Notes under the pieces: model-generated
Databases searched by the model: none
What the model was told of the DNA's origin: nothing
The model's input: only the letters and a program-made list of their open reading frames with translations
Made by a program: the position numbers and the translations under genes
NCBI GenBank assembly: GCA_003056425.1
Contig: PYVY01000014.1
Location: 1-64,000 of the forward strand
From: Alteromonas indica
GTDB taxonomy: Bacteria > Pseudomonadota > Gammaproteobacteria > Enterobacterales > Alteromonadaceae
Direction: 5' to 3'
Length of the DNA stretch: 64,000 nucleotides
In this document: positions 1-9,500 of the stretch, one piece after another
How the letters are laid out: every line of letters begins with the position of its first letter
Numbering within the stretch: the first letter of the stretch is position 1

Positions 1-366
1 AGCATTCGTCACCGGCTACGCCATAGCCACCGTCAGCGCCCGGTGGCACCCTTAATGGCCTTTAATGACCAAACAACACTGTGCCCATCCCGTTCTTGTA
101 TACCATTTAGCTTTACTGATTATCTGGAACTGATAAACACTACAGGCCGCTTTAAGATAAAAGGCAAATCCTGCCTTAGCGATACGTTGGCGCCCCTCTT
201 ACATCAGTTAGGACTGAAACCGGAGCAATGGTTAGCGTTGACGCAGGGTTTTGAGCAGTGTTTTCACCGGGCCGCAGGGGATATGGAAAGTTTGCTGCGG
301 TATCGCAACAATCATAATCTCAGTCGTATTGCCGACAGACGTAATGCACAACGACTGTTAGGTTAG
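1..366 (+). CDS. IS200-like (Y1) transposase, C-terminal fragment cut by window edge
   Basis: The reading frame is already open at base 1, so this is the 3' end of a gene that begins outside the window; the first ATG inside (base 43) is probably not the start. The visible part matches the C-terminal tail of the large (about 320 residue) Y1/IS200-like transposases common in Alteromonadales: a PLMAF stretch, then FTDYLELI, a TGR, and LGLKPEQWLALTQGFEQCF. The catalytic HUH and tyrosine motifs would lie upstream and cannot be checked. These proteins are known as single-strand DNA transposases or domesticated REP-associated enzymes. Family assignment rests on recognition of the tail only; whether the full gene is intact is unknown. 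Confidence 0.7.
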   Translation, partial: SIRHRLRHSHRQRPVAPLMAFNDQTTLCPSRSCIPFSFTDYLELINTTGRFKIKGKSCLSDTLAPLLHQLGLKPEQWLALTQGFEQCFHRAAGDMESLLRYRNNHNLSRIADRRNAQRLLG

Positions 367-368
367 GC

Positions 369-404
369 ATTTCCATTTCCATTTCCATTTCCATTTCCAT
401 TTCC
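369..404. repeat. ATTTCC hexamer microsatellite, 6 copies
   Basis: Six perfect tandem copies of ATTTCC follow directly after the transposase stop codon and run into a six-base A tract. The array is non-coding here, so copy-number slippage would not alter a protein. Confidence 0.95.
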
Positions 405-419
405 AAAAAAGGTATCGGG

Positions 420-475
420 TATATGTAAACCCCCCCTCATTAGTTGCGCCCATAATTAGAGGAGGTTTACATATA
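420..475. repeat. Inverted repeat downstream of transposase fragment
   Basis: TATATGTAAAC at 420-430 pairs perfectly with GTTTACATATA at 465-475, enclosing about 34 bases that include a C-run and a GAGGAGG. The structure lies between the transposase remnant and the fadL terminator. It could be an element end, since IS200/IS605-type and REP elements carry subterminal hairpins, or an unrelated palindrome; no target duplication was seen. Confidence 0.6.
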
Positions 476-510
476 GCTCAGCTAACCAGAGATGCGAAGC
501 CGAACTAACA

Positions 511-540
511 TAAAAAGGCCAGCCTTGTTATGGCTGGCCT
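511..540 (-). terminator. Intrinsic terminator of fadL
   Basis: AGGCCAGCC (516-524) and GGCTGGCCT (532-540) form a perfect 9-bp stem. Read on the minus strand it is followed by a T-run (TTTTTA), 32 bases past the fadL stop codon. Confidence 0.85.
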
Positions 541-571
541 AATAAACAGGTAATCAACTAACCAATATAGT

Positions 572-1903
572 TTAGAAGCTAGTGTTTACCTGAACACTTA
601 GGATGTGCGCGTTCGCTGATTGTGTACCCACCATTGTAGACTCAATGCCGGTTTCACCCAGTGCACGGGTTTTGTTGATATCAGCCTCACGACCATTGAT
701 GTAGGCGTAGCCAAAATCAACAGAGGTTTCTTTACTCATATTGTAAGTAAGACCACCTGTGACCCAATGACGATCAGTATCCGGGATACTCAATGAACGG
801 TTCTCAGTAGTGACCACGCCATCATCGTAAGCGTATCCTGCACGTAAGGTAAATTCATCGTTGAGAATATAAGTTACGCCCAGAGCACCGCGCCATGAAT
901 CATCAAAGTTTTCTTGTTTGATCAACTGGTCAGTGCCATCTTGTAGATTCGCTTCAAGTTTCTCAAAGGTACTCCAATCTGTGAAGACTACACTTGCTTG
1001 AACAGACCACTGGTTAGTTATTTTTTGATTGACCGCTAGTTCAGTTATGGCAGCAAGGTTTAAATCAAGGCTACCAGGCTGATTGAGGTTGGCCGCCAAT
1101 ATTGAACTTACTTCACCATCCAGCTCAAGTTTTGTTTCACTACGGTAAGACAAACCTACATTCGTCATCTCAGTCGGTTGCCAGAAAATACCCGCATTCC
1201 ACCCAAAGCCCCAATCATCACCTTCGAGTTTCAAAATAGATGCATTTTCCGGAAGCGTGATCGCCGTTCCCATCTCAGCACTCAAACCTTGCTCTACAAT
1301 AGGCGTTAATGAATCAGGTAAGGCAGAGCTTATTTCAGCATCAGCATAAGTGACACCCACACCAAAACCAACTCGCAAGGTATCGCTAACTTTATAAGCT
1401 AGTGTTGGATTTAGCGTAAATGACTTAACCTCTGCTGTATCAGCAAAATTAAGCGCGCCAAAGTCGCTTCCGTAGTCGGTGCGTAAACCGTAGGTCGTAA
1501 ACCCACCCAGACCAAAGGAGAGCTCATCGTCGATAGGCGTGATATAGAAGAAAGCAGGAACGATAGCTGTATCGGCGATATTATCTTCTGACGCTTCGAC
1601 TTGAGCTACAGTCACTCTTCCGGCTGGCGTAAGCGCGGTGGAGGTAGACTGGCCTGCCACATCAACGTTCGGGTCGATAAAACTGATTGCGCCGCTTAAC
1701 TGTGTTTTCTCGAACACGCCGATGGCCGCCGGATTTGTTGCTAATACCGACGCGTTTTCTGGTGTTGCAGCTTGTCCAGCAAAAGCCCGGCCTAAGCCAT
1801 TGGCACTGTGTTCATTGACTTGGAAGCCAGCAGCGAAAACCGAAGAAGATAGGCATGACACGGCCACACCAACTGATAAGAATAATTTTGAATGTCTAAA
1901 CAT
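572..1903 (-). CDS. fadL: Outer-membrane long-chain fatty acid / hydrophobic compound porin, FadL family
   Basis: FadL proteins are 14-strand outer-membrane barrels that pass long-chain fatty acids and other hydrophobic molecules through a lateral opening. The 443-residue length is typical (E. coli FadL is 446). A signal peptide of about 24 residues ends at SVFA, and the mature N-terminus begins AGFQVNEHSANGLGRAFAG, the family's conserved plug segment. An ATNPAAI motif near residue 55 is the conserved NPA hatch element. The C-terminus ends in aromatic NTSF as expected for outer-membrane barrels. It is transcribed alone, with its own terminator and a 690-base AT-rich upstream region. Substrate range cannot be read from sequence; FadL paralogues can also carry aromatic hydrocarbons. 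Confidence 0.93.
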   Translation of the reverse strand: MFRHSKLFLSVGVAVSCLSSSVFAAGFQVNEHSANGLGRAFAGQAATPENASVLATNPAAIGVFEKTQLSGAISFIDPNVDVAGQSTSTALTPAGRVTVAQVEASEDNIADTAIVPAFFYITPIDDELSFGLGGFTTYGLRTDYGSDFGALNFADTAEVKSFTLNPTLAYKVSDTLRVGFGVGVTYADAEISSALPDSLTPIVEQGLSAEMGTAITLPENASILKLEGDDWGFGWNAGIFWQPTEMTNVGLSYRSETKLELDGEVSSILAANLNQPGSLDLNLAAITELAVNQKITNQWSVQASVVFTDWSTFEKLEANLQDGTDQLIKQENFDDSWRGALGVTYILNDEFTLRAGYAYDDGVVTTENRSLSIPDTDRHWVTGGLTYNMSKETSVDFGYAYINGREADINKTRALGETGIESTMVGTQSANAHILSVQVNTSF

Positions 1904-2598
1904 GAAGCTCTCTGGTTTTTATATTTTAAAGACTGCACACTGAATAAACGATGTGTTAACAGCTAATAGTTTATATTCAGGCGCGCATACTAAGACAGAG
2001 ATTACGGGGAAGTGGTACGACCTGCAATATCAACTCATCGCGATTGGTTGGTATTTGAGCGAACAATTTGATAATTTTTTGTTTAAGGACATTTAACAAA
2101 CATTTAAGCTTAATATTTATCATTTAATTAACATTTTGTCGTATATATTCACATTCGCTGTATCGTTTAAGCTCTAATCGAAAAGTAAGTAGTGAAGTTG
2201 GCATACAAATAAGTAGTAGCGCAAGGGGTCAATTACAGATAGAGAGTATCGCTGAATATTGAATTGTTCTCTCTAGCACGCAGTTAGCGATTCGAATATA
2301 GCTAAGGCGATTTATAGTTAACTGTACTTATCCTGCATGCTATTTTTAACAGAAAATAATGGGAGCTATGAAATTTACCCGCAAGATCTCCTCAAGGAAT
2401 TCTCCGAATATTTATTGTCGCTGCGCTCAGGCTGAAGATTATCGAAATTTTTATAACCAATCACATTTGACGTGCTGTTATTATTGTCAACCGCCTCACC
2501 CGACGCCGTAGGTACCTGACAGTTGACACATGCAAAGGCAGGCATCGTGGCTATACGATGCTGGCCCATATAATGGCGCTTCGGCTAAGGCGTTCTGA
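1904..2598. other. AT-rich intergenic region upstream of fadL
   Basis: About 695 bases without a supported gene. It is AT-rich between 2040 and 2160, where the fadL promoter would be expected, but no box matched well enough to name. A 64-codon open frame on the minus strand (2375-2569) has no recognisable product. Confidence 0.5.
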
Positions 2599-2973
2599 CT
2601 ATTTGTTCTGTGAGGAAAATGGAGATGTCACGGAAATCTTTGGGCTTCTGGTAACCGCGACCATCAGCATAGCGGTGCGGTCTTCCACAGCACACCGATA
2701 CTCTTTTAGTTTGAGCCTATCGTAAGCAGAGCATAGGAAAACAGAAATTGTCTGCGCTTTTTCAATAAGCTTATTATTCTGCCCTTCTTCAACCTCAAGT
2801 AAAATAGCACAAATGTCGAAGGCACAGCCGAGATACGCTATAGCGTCGCGATAATTCCCATCCATAAATAGCATGGTTCCCTGCAGCTCGTCTCTGGCCA
2901 GAAAGTGGATAGCGTCCGCAGGGTGACTGTAGACCCAGTCAGTATGTTTAGAACACAAAAAATTGATATGCAT
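2599..2973 (-). CDS. Small conserved-type hypothetical protein with a Fur box upstream
   Basis: A 124-residue protein without signal peptide or membrane segment; I do not recognise the family. It is predicted mostly helical, with a middle segment (about residues 35-90) of the kind seen in helical-repeat proteins, and a polar C-terminal tail. It has a strong ribosome binding site (AGGAGG, eight bases before the ATG), which fixes the start. A near-perfect Fur operator lies 51-65 bases before the start codon, so iron-responsive repression is likely. It stands alone, between a gene-poor stretch and a repeat array. Possible roles include iron-starvation adaptation, but that is inferred only from the operator. 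Confidence 0.7.
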   Translation of the reverse strand: MHINFLCSKHTDWVYSHPADAIHFLARDELQGTMLFMDGNYRDAIAYLGCAFDICAILLEVEEGQNNKLIEKAQTISVFLCSAYDRLKLKEYRCAVEDRTAMLMVAVTRSPKISVTSPFSSQNK

Positions 2974-3023
2974 AGTTCGTCCTCCTGTTTAAAACAGTAA
3001 AACCTTTACATTATTATTGCAAC

Positions 3024-3038
3024 TGATAATTGTTATCA
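3024..3038. promoter_or_regulatory. Putative Fur box
   Basis: TGATAATTGTTATCA is an almost perfect palindrome (TGATAA-TTG-TTATCA) and matches the 7-1-7 form of the ferric uptake regulator site. It is placed where it would cover the promoter of the 124-residue hypothetical gene. Confidence 0.7.
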
Positions 3039-3140
3039 TTTGCATTATAGCGTTTCAATTTTACTTTTTATCCGCTTAGGCGTTTGCTCCGAGGTACCCT
3101 ACACATAGGTTTAGCCAGGGCTATTACAGGGAACTACTAC

Positions 3141-3450
3141 AATGGGTGTTTTGTAGTAGTCCCATGCATCGCTAGATTAAACTCTCGAATGGGTGTCTTG
3201 TAGTAGTCCCACGCATCGCTAGATTAAACTCTTGAATGGGTGCCTGGTGAGTAGTCGAATAGGCTCGAGTGGATGTCCTATGAATCTCAATGGGTGTCTT
3301 ATAGTAGTCCCATGCATCGCTAGATTAAATTCTCGAATGGGTGTCTTGTGAGTACTCGAATGGGTGTCTTGTGAGTACTAGATTGAATTCTGGAATGGGT
3401 GTCCTATGTATCTTGAATCCGGGCTCGAGTGGATGTCCTATGAACCTTCC
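3141..3450. repeat. Degenerate tandem array of AATGGGTGTC units
   Basis: Seven units begin AATGGGTG(T/C) at 3141, 3188, 3235, 3289, 3336, 3359 and 3394. Three are full 47-base units (3141, 3188, 3289) containing TAGTAGTCCC, GCATCGCTAGATTAAA and a TCTCG/TCTTG end. Others are shortened (23 and 35 bases) or recombined with a second motif, GGCTCGAGTGGATGTCCTATG, seen near 3262 and 3422. No long open frame runs through the array, and unit lengths are too irregular for CRISPR. It fills the space between the Fur-box gene and the symporter gene. Confidence 0.85.
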
Positions 3451-3504
3451 CTATGAATCTTGATGGCTTTTCGTTTAAATGTGCCCTACCCCGTCTACGC
3501 CAGT

Positions 3505-5331
3505 TTACTCATCATTTAGATCATCTGGCCAGTCTTGTAAATGGTCCCACCACTGATACTTTAACCATGCCGACGTTATCACAGCGGTGGCAGCGGCGAG
3601 GCTAAAGGGTAGCCATTGCTGAATAACCAATAACACTGGCGCGGCAGTTAGTGATGTATGCCAAATAAGGCCTACGCCAACATTCACACTATCACGCTTA
3701 AATGCTCGATTAGGTTTTAAGGTAGGGTAATGCTTTATCGCCTGTCGATGCACCGGTCCCCACCAGCCCCAGGGTCTGGTTTTTCGATAAAAATGGATAA
3801 GCACCGACATGTCGTCGGGGCCGCTTAGTAAGCTTGCTATAACGCTAACCACCAGGCAGCCTGCGAATAAAAACGGAAAACCATACAGCGCTGAGATATC
3901 AGTAAACATCATAATTACCGCAGCCGACATCCCCGTCATCATACCCCAGCAGTAACCTGCAGCGCTAAAGCCCCACCAATACCATTTGAGTAAGTTGGCG
4001 GCCGTGTATCCGCCAAACAACGCCGCCCCCAGCCACATGATGAGATGGTTCAGGCTATTCATAAACATTCCCAGCGTGGCACCACCTATAATGAAAAGGA
4101 GTGATACCCAGAAGCCTGCTTTAACTTTGGTGTATTCCGTTGCGTTGGGATTGATGTATTTTTCGTACACGTCGTTGATAATATACGCCGGCGCAGCATT
4201 GGTAGTGGCGGCAAATGTAGACATGAAGGTAGCCAGTAGCCCGGCCACAATAAGGCCTAACAAACCAGTGGGGATAAAATTTGCCATGGCAAAAGGAAGG
4301 ATACTTTCAAAGTCTATCCAGCCGCCGCGCTGCTGAAATCCTGGCACTAAATAGACTAACGCCAATACAGTTAATCCGGTGATAAACAAATACCTGGGAA
4401 TCAGTAATACCGCACTCACCAAGCCACTCATTCTGGCTGCGTCCCCTGGCGTGCGAGCCGATAAAATGCGCTGCATGTCGTAATTAGGCGCGGGCCCGGC
4501 TAAGCTCTGCAAGATACCTTTGAATACGGCCAGCATCAAAAACAAGGAAAACAACGAATAGCCATCTGTAGCAATTTGTTCATTTACCTGTGGCAAAATA
4601 CCTTGCCAATTAAGCTCTAGCTCCCACCCAAAACGAAGGTTCGACCAGCCGTGGGGGACTGCCGCCTCCAACATCGCTGGTGTCACCTGCATTATCGCGA
4701 TAATGCCTACCGCCACGCAGGATATTGTCATTACGATAAATTGTAAAATTTCAGTATATACCACGCTCAACATACCGCCTTTAAGCATATAGAGCGCAGT
4801 GAAAAGGGTTACCAAGCCCCCGTAATATATTGCATTAGTTGCCGGATCTGAATGCAGCGTCCAAGGTAAGAATGCGCTGGCAAATTTCCCAATGCCAACA
4901 AACCCATAGGCTAGAAAGCCCAACACACTTATAAGCGCAAAGGCCACTACTATAAGCTGACTATAACGGGCCGCACGGCTGTGCCCAAACCGAAACTCAA
5001 TCCATTGCGCCCCCGTCATCACTGATGAGCGCCTCAACCACAGGGATAAAAAAACCATCAAAAAGACCTGATTAAAGCTAGGCCATAACCAGGGTATAAA
5101 GATACTTTTCAAACCATATACAAACAGCAGGTATACCATCCACATGGTGCCGCTGATATCAAACATGCCGGCCGCATTAGACAATCCAAGCGCGGGCCAG
5201 CTAATTCGGTTGGACCCTAAAAAATACCCTTTTGCGGTTTTATCGCTGCGTCTGGCGGCCAGCCAGCCAAGCCCGGCTACGCCCATCAAATAGGCCACCA
5301 TTACCGCAATATCAATTACAGACAGGATCAT
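3505..5331 (-). CDS. Sodium:solute symporter family (SSS) transporter, probably for a sugar or sugar derivative
   Basis: A 608-residue inner-membrane protein with about 14 hydrophobic helices. SSS members couple inward sodium flow to uptake of sugars, polyols, amino acids or carboxylates. The N-terminus shows the family pattern: TM1, then ARRSDKTAKGYFLGSNRISW, and the region SNAAGMFDISGTMW matching the TM2 sodium-site region. The soluble C-terminal segment (about 515-550) and a final pair of hydrophobic stretches are longer than in the shortest members. It begins 21 bases after the lacI stop on the same strand, so the two are probably co-transcribed. Its place beside a TonB receptor and sugar oxidoreductase genes suggests it imports the product of that pathway; the substrate itself is not visible. 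Confidence 0.88.
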   Translation of the reverse strand: MILSVIDIAVMVAYLMGVAGLGWLAARRSDKTAKGYFLGSNRISWPALGLSNAAGMFDISGTMWMVYLLFVYGLKSIFIPWLWPSFNQVFLMVFLSLWLRRSSVMTGAQWIEFRFGHSRAARYSQLIVVAFALISVLGFLAYGFVGIGKFASAFLPWTLHSDPATNAIYYGGLVTLFTALYMLKGGMLSVVYTEILQFIVMTISCVAVGIIAIMQVTPAMLEAAVPHGWSNLRFGWELELNWQGILPQVNEQIATDGYSLFSLFLMLAVFKGILQSLAGPAPNYDMQRILSARTPGDAARMSGLVSAVLLIPRYLFITGLTVLALVYLVPGFQQRGGWIDFESILPFAMANFIPTGLLGLIVAGLLATFMSTFAATTNAAPAYIINDVYEKYINPNATEYTKVKAGFWVSLLFIIGGATLGMFMNSLNHLIMWLGAALFGGYTAANLLKWYWWGFSAAGYCWGMMTGMSAAVIMMFTDISALYGFPFLFAGCLVVSVIASLLSGPDDMSVLIHFYRKTRPWGWWGPVHRQAIKHYPTLKPNRAFKRDSVNVGVGLIWHTSLTAAPVLLVIQQWLPFSLAAATAVITSAWLKYQWWDHLQDWPDDLNDE

Positions 5332-5352
5332 CGCTGCTTGCCTGAGCCGGCC

Positions 5353-6348
5353 TTATACGCGTTTGGGTGCACTGGTGCTTTCACGGCTAATCAATTCATA
5401 TGGAAGAATATATTCCTGCACTTTGGGCGTTTCGCCTTCAATCATCTGTAACAGCAGTTCAGCCGCTTTTTCGCCTATTTTTACCGCCGGTTGGCGTACT
5501 GTCGTCAGTGCGGGATCGTAGTAATTAGCCACGTCGATATCATCAAAACCGGTTACCGAAATATCCTCGGGCACTTGCAAGCCCTTCTCTTTAAGCCCTT
5601 TAATTGCACCAATCGCCATATCGTCGCTCATGCAAAACAGTGCTGTGGGTTTATTTGCCACCTGGGAAAGATGCTGAACTGCATTAAAGCCCGACCATAA
5701 GCTGAAATCGCCCTCCACAATAATCTCGTCGTCATACGCAATGCCGGCACTTTCAAGTGCCTGTTTGTAACCCTGTAGCCGATCTATGCTATGGCGGTTG
5801 TTGCTCAGGCCCGAAATCACGCCAATACGGGTATGGCCCAACGACAATAAGTATTTCACTACTTTGCTGGCCGCTTCAATATTATCTATCCGTACTGAAT
5901 GATAGGGTGTACCTGCACAACCTCCGGCATTAACAGCTTTTATGGTTGGATCAGGAAGAGGGGCGTCATCGTCGTGTGGCCGCAGCTGAATGAGCCCGTC
6001 TGCCTGACGGGTTTCCACCAGGCTAATAAACTCACTTTCACGAGTTACGCTATCACGGGTGTCTCCTAATAGCACATTGTAACCACGCCGGGCGGCTACA
6101 TCTTCGATGCCACTGATTAGCTGGGCGAAAAACAAATTTGCGATATTAGGGACCAAAACCACGATGGTATTGGTTCGCTGCAAGCGAAACTTTTGCGAGC
6201 TTAAATTCGGTTTATACTGAAGTTTTTCGATGGCCTCGTTAACGCGTTGCAAACTGTGTTTGGATACCATCTCAGGGTTACTGATTGCCCGGGATACAGT
6301 AGCAATCGATAGACCCGACTCGCGGGATACATCTCGTATTGTGGCCAT
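5353..6348 (-). CDS. LacI/GalR family transcriptional regulator
   Basis: A 331-residue repressor-type regulator. Residues 1-50 form the LacI helix-turn-helix and hinge (TIRDVSRESGLSIATVSRAI, then LQYKPN), followed by a periplasmic-binding-protein-like effector domain (IVVLVPNIANLFFAQLISGI; MSDDMAIGAIKGLKEKG; TGFDDIDVANYYDPALTTVR). Family members bind palindromes with a central CG and release DNA on binding a sugar or its derivative. Two AACCGGTT-centred palindromes in the nearby divergent region are its likely operators. It sits upstream of the symporter gene and downstream of the TonB receptor gene. The effector is unknown; the neighbouring genes point to a sugar or 3-keto sugar. Confidence 0.93.
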   Translation of the reverse strand: MATIRDVSRESGLSIATVSRAISNPEMVSKHSLQRVNEAIEKLQYKPNLSSQKFRLQRTNTIVVLVPNIANLFFAQLISGIEDVAARRGYNVLLGDTRDSVTRESEFISLVETRQADGLIQLRPHDDDAPLPDPTIKAVNAGGCAGTPYHSVRIDNIEAASKVVKYLLSLGHTRIGVISGLSNNRHSIDRLQGYKQALESAGIAYDDEIIVEGDFSLWSGFNAVQHLSQVANKPTALFCMSDDMAIGAIKGLKEKGLQVPEDISVTGFDDIDVANYYDPALTTVRQPAVKIGEKAAELLLQMIEGETPKVQEYILPYELISRESTSAPKRV

Positions 6349-6466
6349 TTATGTGTCACTGGTTTAAAAGGATTGTTTCAACCTACCGTGTTTACGTTAT
6401 ATTTTTCAATAAAAACATAAAATTAACGCGTAAGCCTATAAGCATACATGGACGGGTAAATAACAC

Positions 6467-6502
6467 AAAGGCCAGCCGCTGAATTATCCCGCGCTGGCCT
6501 TT
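6467..6502 (-). terminator. Terminator-like hairpin after the TonB-dependent receptor gene
   Basis: AAAGGCCAGC (6467-6476) and GCTGGCCTTT (6493-6502) form a perfect 10-bp stem about 90 bases past the receptor stop. The following T-run on the minus strand is short and broken (GTGTTATTT), so it may be leaky into lacI. Confidence 0.55.
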
Positions 6503-6588
6503 GGCTGGTGAGCAAAACGCTATAGTAGCAATAGCACCCAAGGAGCTTCTTATTGAATGCTATGTGCAGCTATAGCCGCCTTTTACTG

Positions 6589-9500
6589 CTAAAACTTCGC
6601 CCGCACACCTACAATATAGCGGGTTTCGTAGTAGTTCTGGAAGGCGTACTGGTCTTCCCACTGTAAATAGTAATCTTCATATTCTCCGGTAATGTTCGAA
6701 CCTTGAGCGTATACCGTAAATATGTCGTTGATATCATAGGATGCCGAAACATCAACATAAGCGGTATCTTCCTGGAATAGGTTCAGCGCGCCCCACCCGC
6801 CTTGCCCGGCTAGCCTTTCACTACGGTAGTTATAAGCAATCCGCGCTTCAAACCGGTCGCCCTGGTACCAGCCGATAAAGTTAAACTGGCGCTCAGAGTT
6901 ATCATTGAACATGTTTTGGTTGCCATATATATCCGTGCCCGACCCTTCGCTTGGCGAATAGGTAAAGTTGCTATCAATACCGAAATTCACCAGCAAGCTG
7001 TCCGAGTCGATAAAATCACTGAACGCTATTTTTGTACCCACTTCAAACCCTTCCAGAGTACCTCCATCACCTTGTGCTAAGGTCGATATAGGCACCGAAC
7101 GCCGTACCACGCCGTCCGCGTCAGGCATTTCCATGTCTATGGTTTCAGAGATAGTAAAGCTGTCTATTTCGACTCTAAATATCGCTGCACTTATCATGCT
7201 GGCTTTACCCGGATAATACTCTACTGACAGGTCATAATTGGTAGAGCGCCAAGGATCCAGGTTTGGATTTCCGGCCAGGCTACCGCCGGTTACAATAAAC
7301 TGGCCCTCGGTGGGGCTACCCGCCACAGAATCCAGGGCGTTATTTAAACGTAGACCTTCACCATACTGGTTCAGGTTCAATGGCGTCATTGCTTCAGAAA
7401 ACGCCAATCGCGCCACCACGTTTTCACTCAAATTGTAAGCCAGGTTAAGTGACGGCAGCACATCGGTATAACTACGTTCAGTGACCACGTCTCCCACATC
7501 AATAGCGGTACCACCGTACGCCAAATTTTCACCGGCTATATTCTGTTTAACCTTAAGGTCGGTTTCCACCACCCGCAGCCCAACGTTACCCGTAAGCTCA
7601 CCGTCCAGCCCTTCGAAATTGGCTTGCACAAAATAGCTCATTTCAGCAATATCTGCGGTAAAGCTATTCCCCGGTATAACTTGTTTGGTCGACGAACCAA
7701 ATACTCGGTTGTGGAAAGCCTCGGGGTCGTCATAATCAGCTGGATCCACTGCCCACACCGCCGGAATTCCTTCAACCGGGCCAAAATCAGACACCTGAAT
7801 AACGTTATTATTCTGGTTCAGCCCTATATGTTCCAGTGCAGCGTACGGCATGAATTCGCCATTCACTAGTTCGCCATCAGAACAGGCGGGAGCCGGCGCG
7901 CTCAACAATACATCGGTAGCTTTCCACTGGGCCTCGCAGCCCGCGCTCTGAACGGGTGAAAACAGGTTATAACGCTCGTAATCGGCGCTGCGATCACCGT
8001 AGCGAACGCCTGCCTCAATACTGGTAATATAGCCGCTTTCCAGCAAATATTTTCCTTTCATGCTAAACGCGTGCATATCGCCTCGCGCGTTTTCGTTACC
8101 TTCAGAGCTATAAGCACCAATATTGTAACTGTCTACATTGGCCATATAGTCGGCGGTAGTGGCGCCGTTTCCTAAGCCGCCGGCAAGCGGCCGGTCAAAG
8201 CCACTCCACACGGGATGTTCGCCGGTCGTATCATAGCTTAAATGCGGATTTTCACTGTATCCCAGCGCATTAATCGCTTGCAGGCAACCACCTTCATCAC
8301 CTACTACAGTATCTTCCGCTTGGCACTTATCCGCTGGTACCAAATTGGTCGTACGCCCCAGCGTGGTGGAGCCGTTAGTCAAATCCCCTTCATTATAACC
8401 GTGGCGATGCTCCTGGGTGGCGCGGCCGATAATAGCTCTGAACTCGCCGGTGAACGCCCCGCCATTATCATAATCAAGTTGCAAATTAATGTTGGTCGAC
8501 TGATTGTTATAAACATCGTTTTGAGTAAACGATTTCAACCTTGATGGGTACAATTCAGCTTGCTGCCATGCGTACATTTCCCCGCCATCGATCATAGCCC
8601 CGGTGGCCCGTTCTTCGGTAGGCGTAAACCAGCCTCGCGGGCCCCATTTATTGGTCGCGCTAACCCCTACCTTACGGTTAAATTCTTCCTGTTCGGTATA
8701 AAAGAGATCGGCGGTAAATACGAAGCCTTCACCAAGATCAACCTGGGTGGAAGTATTAAAACCAATTCGCTCGCGCTCTGTCCCCTGGTTCCATGCTGAA
8801 AAGCCCTGGGCACCCATGATTACCCGGCCATCACGCCCTGGCGCACCAATTTCATCAGCGTTAGTGCGGTCGGTCCAGCCCGCATCACCCGGGCTTCCGG
8901 TATTCAGGCCATTGTATGAGTTCGCCAGGTTAACATTGGCATAGGTCCCGGAAACCAAAAAGCCAACTTTACCGTTTTGCCAGTTGTATAAAGCCGATAC
9001 ATTCGGATCGCTTTCTTTGGTTTCATCCCCGCGCTGAATTTCAGCCGTCCCACTTACCGTCTGACCCTCTTCAAAGTCAAATGGGCGATAGGTTTTTAAA
9101 TTCACCGTACCGGTAATACCGGCATTACCTAAATTGGCTGTCGCGTTTTTGAATACATCGGCACCGCGAAATAACGGGGAAGGTATATCGCTGAAATTGG
9201 GTTGCGTAGACACAACAGAATTAGCGCCCAGATATTGCTCGCCGTTTAATTGCGTCACCACCTGGGGCAAACCGCGTATATTTAACGATGCACCTTCACC
9301 CGCAGAACGACGAATTTGTACACCCGAAATACGCTGCAAAGAGTCGGAAATGGTCACATCCGGCAACTTTCCGATGTCCGTAGCCGCAATTGAGTCAACC
9401 ACCGTTGCCGCATTGCGTTTATTAAATATTGACGCTTCCTGCGAACCACGGATGCCGCTGACATTAATCACTTCTATATCTTCATCCTCCGGCACAGTAG

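Noticed and set aside
2375..2569. 64-codon open frame on the minus strand with a CVNC motif
   Set aside because: No ribosome binding site, no recognisable family, and it lies in an AT-rich spacer; coding status not supported.
3141..3450. CRISPR array
   Set aside because: Unit and spacer lengths are irregular, the spacers are themselves repeated, and no cas genes are near.
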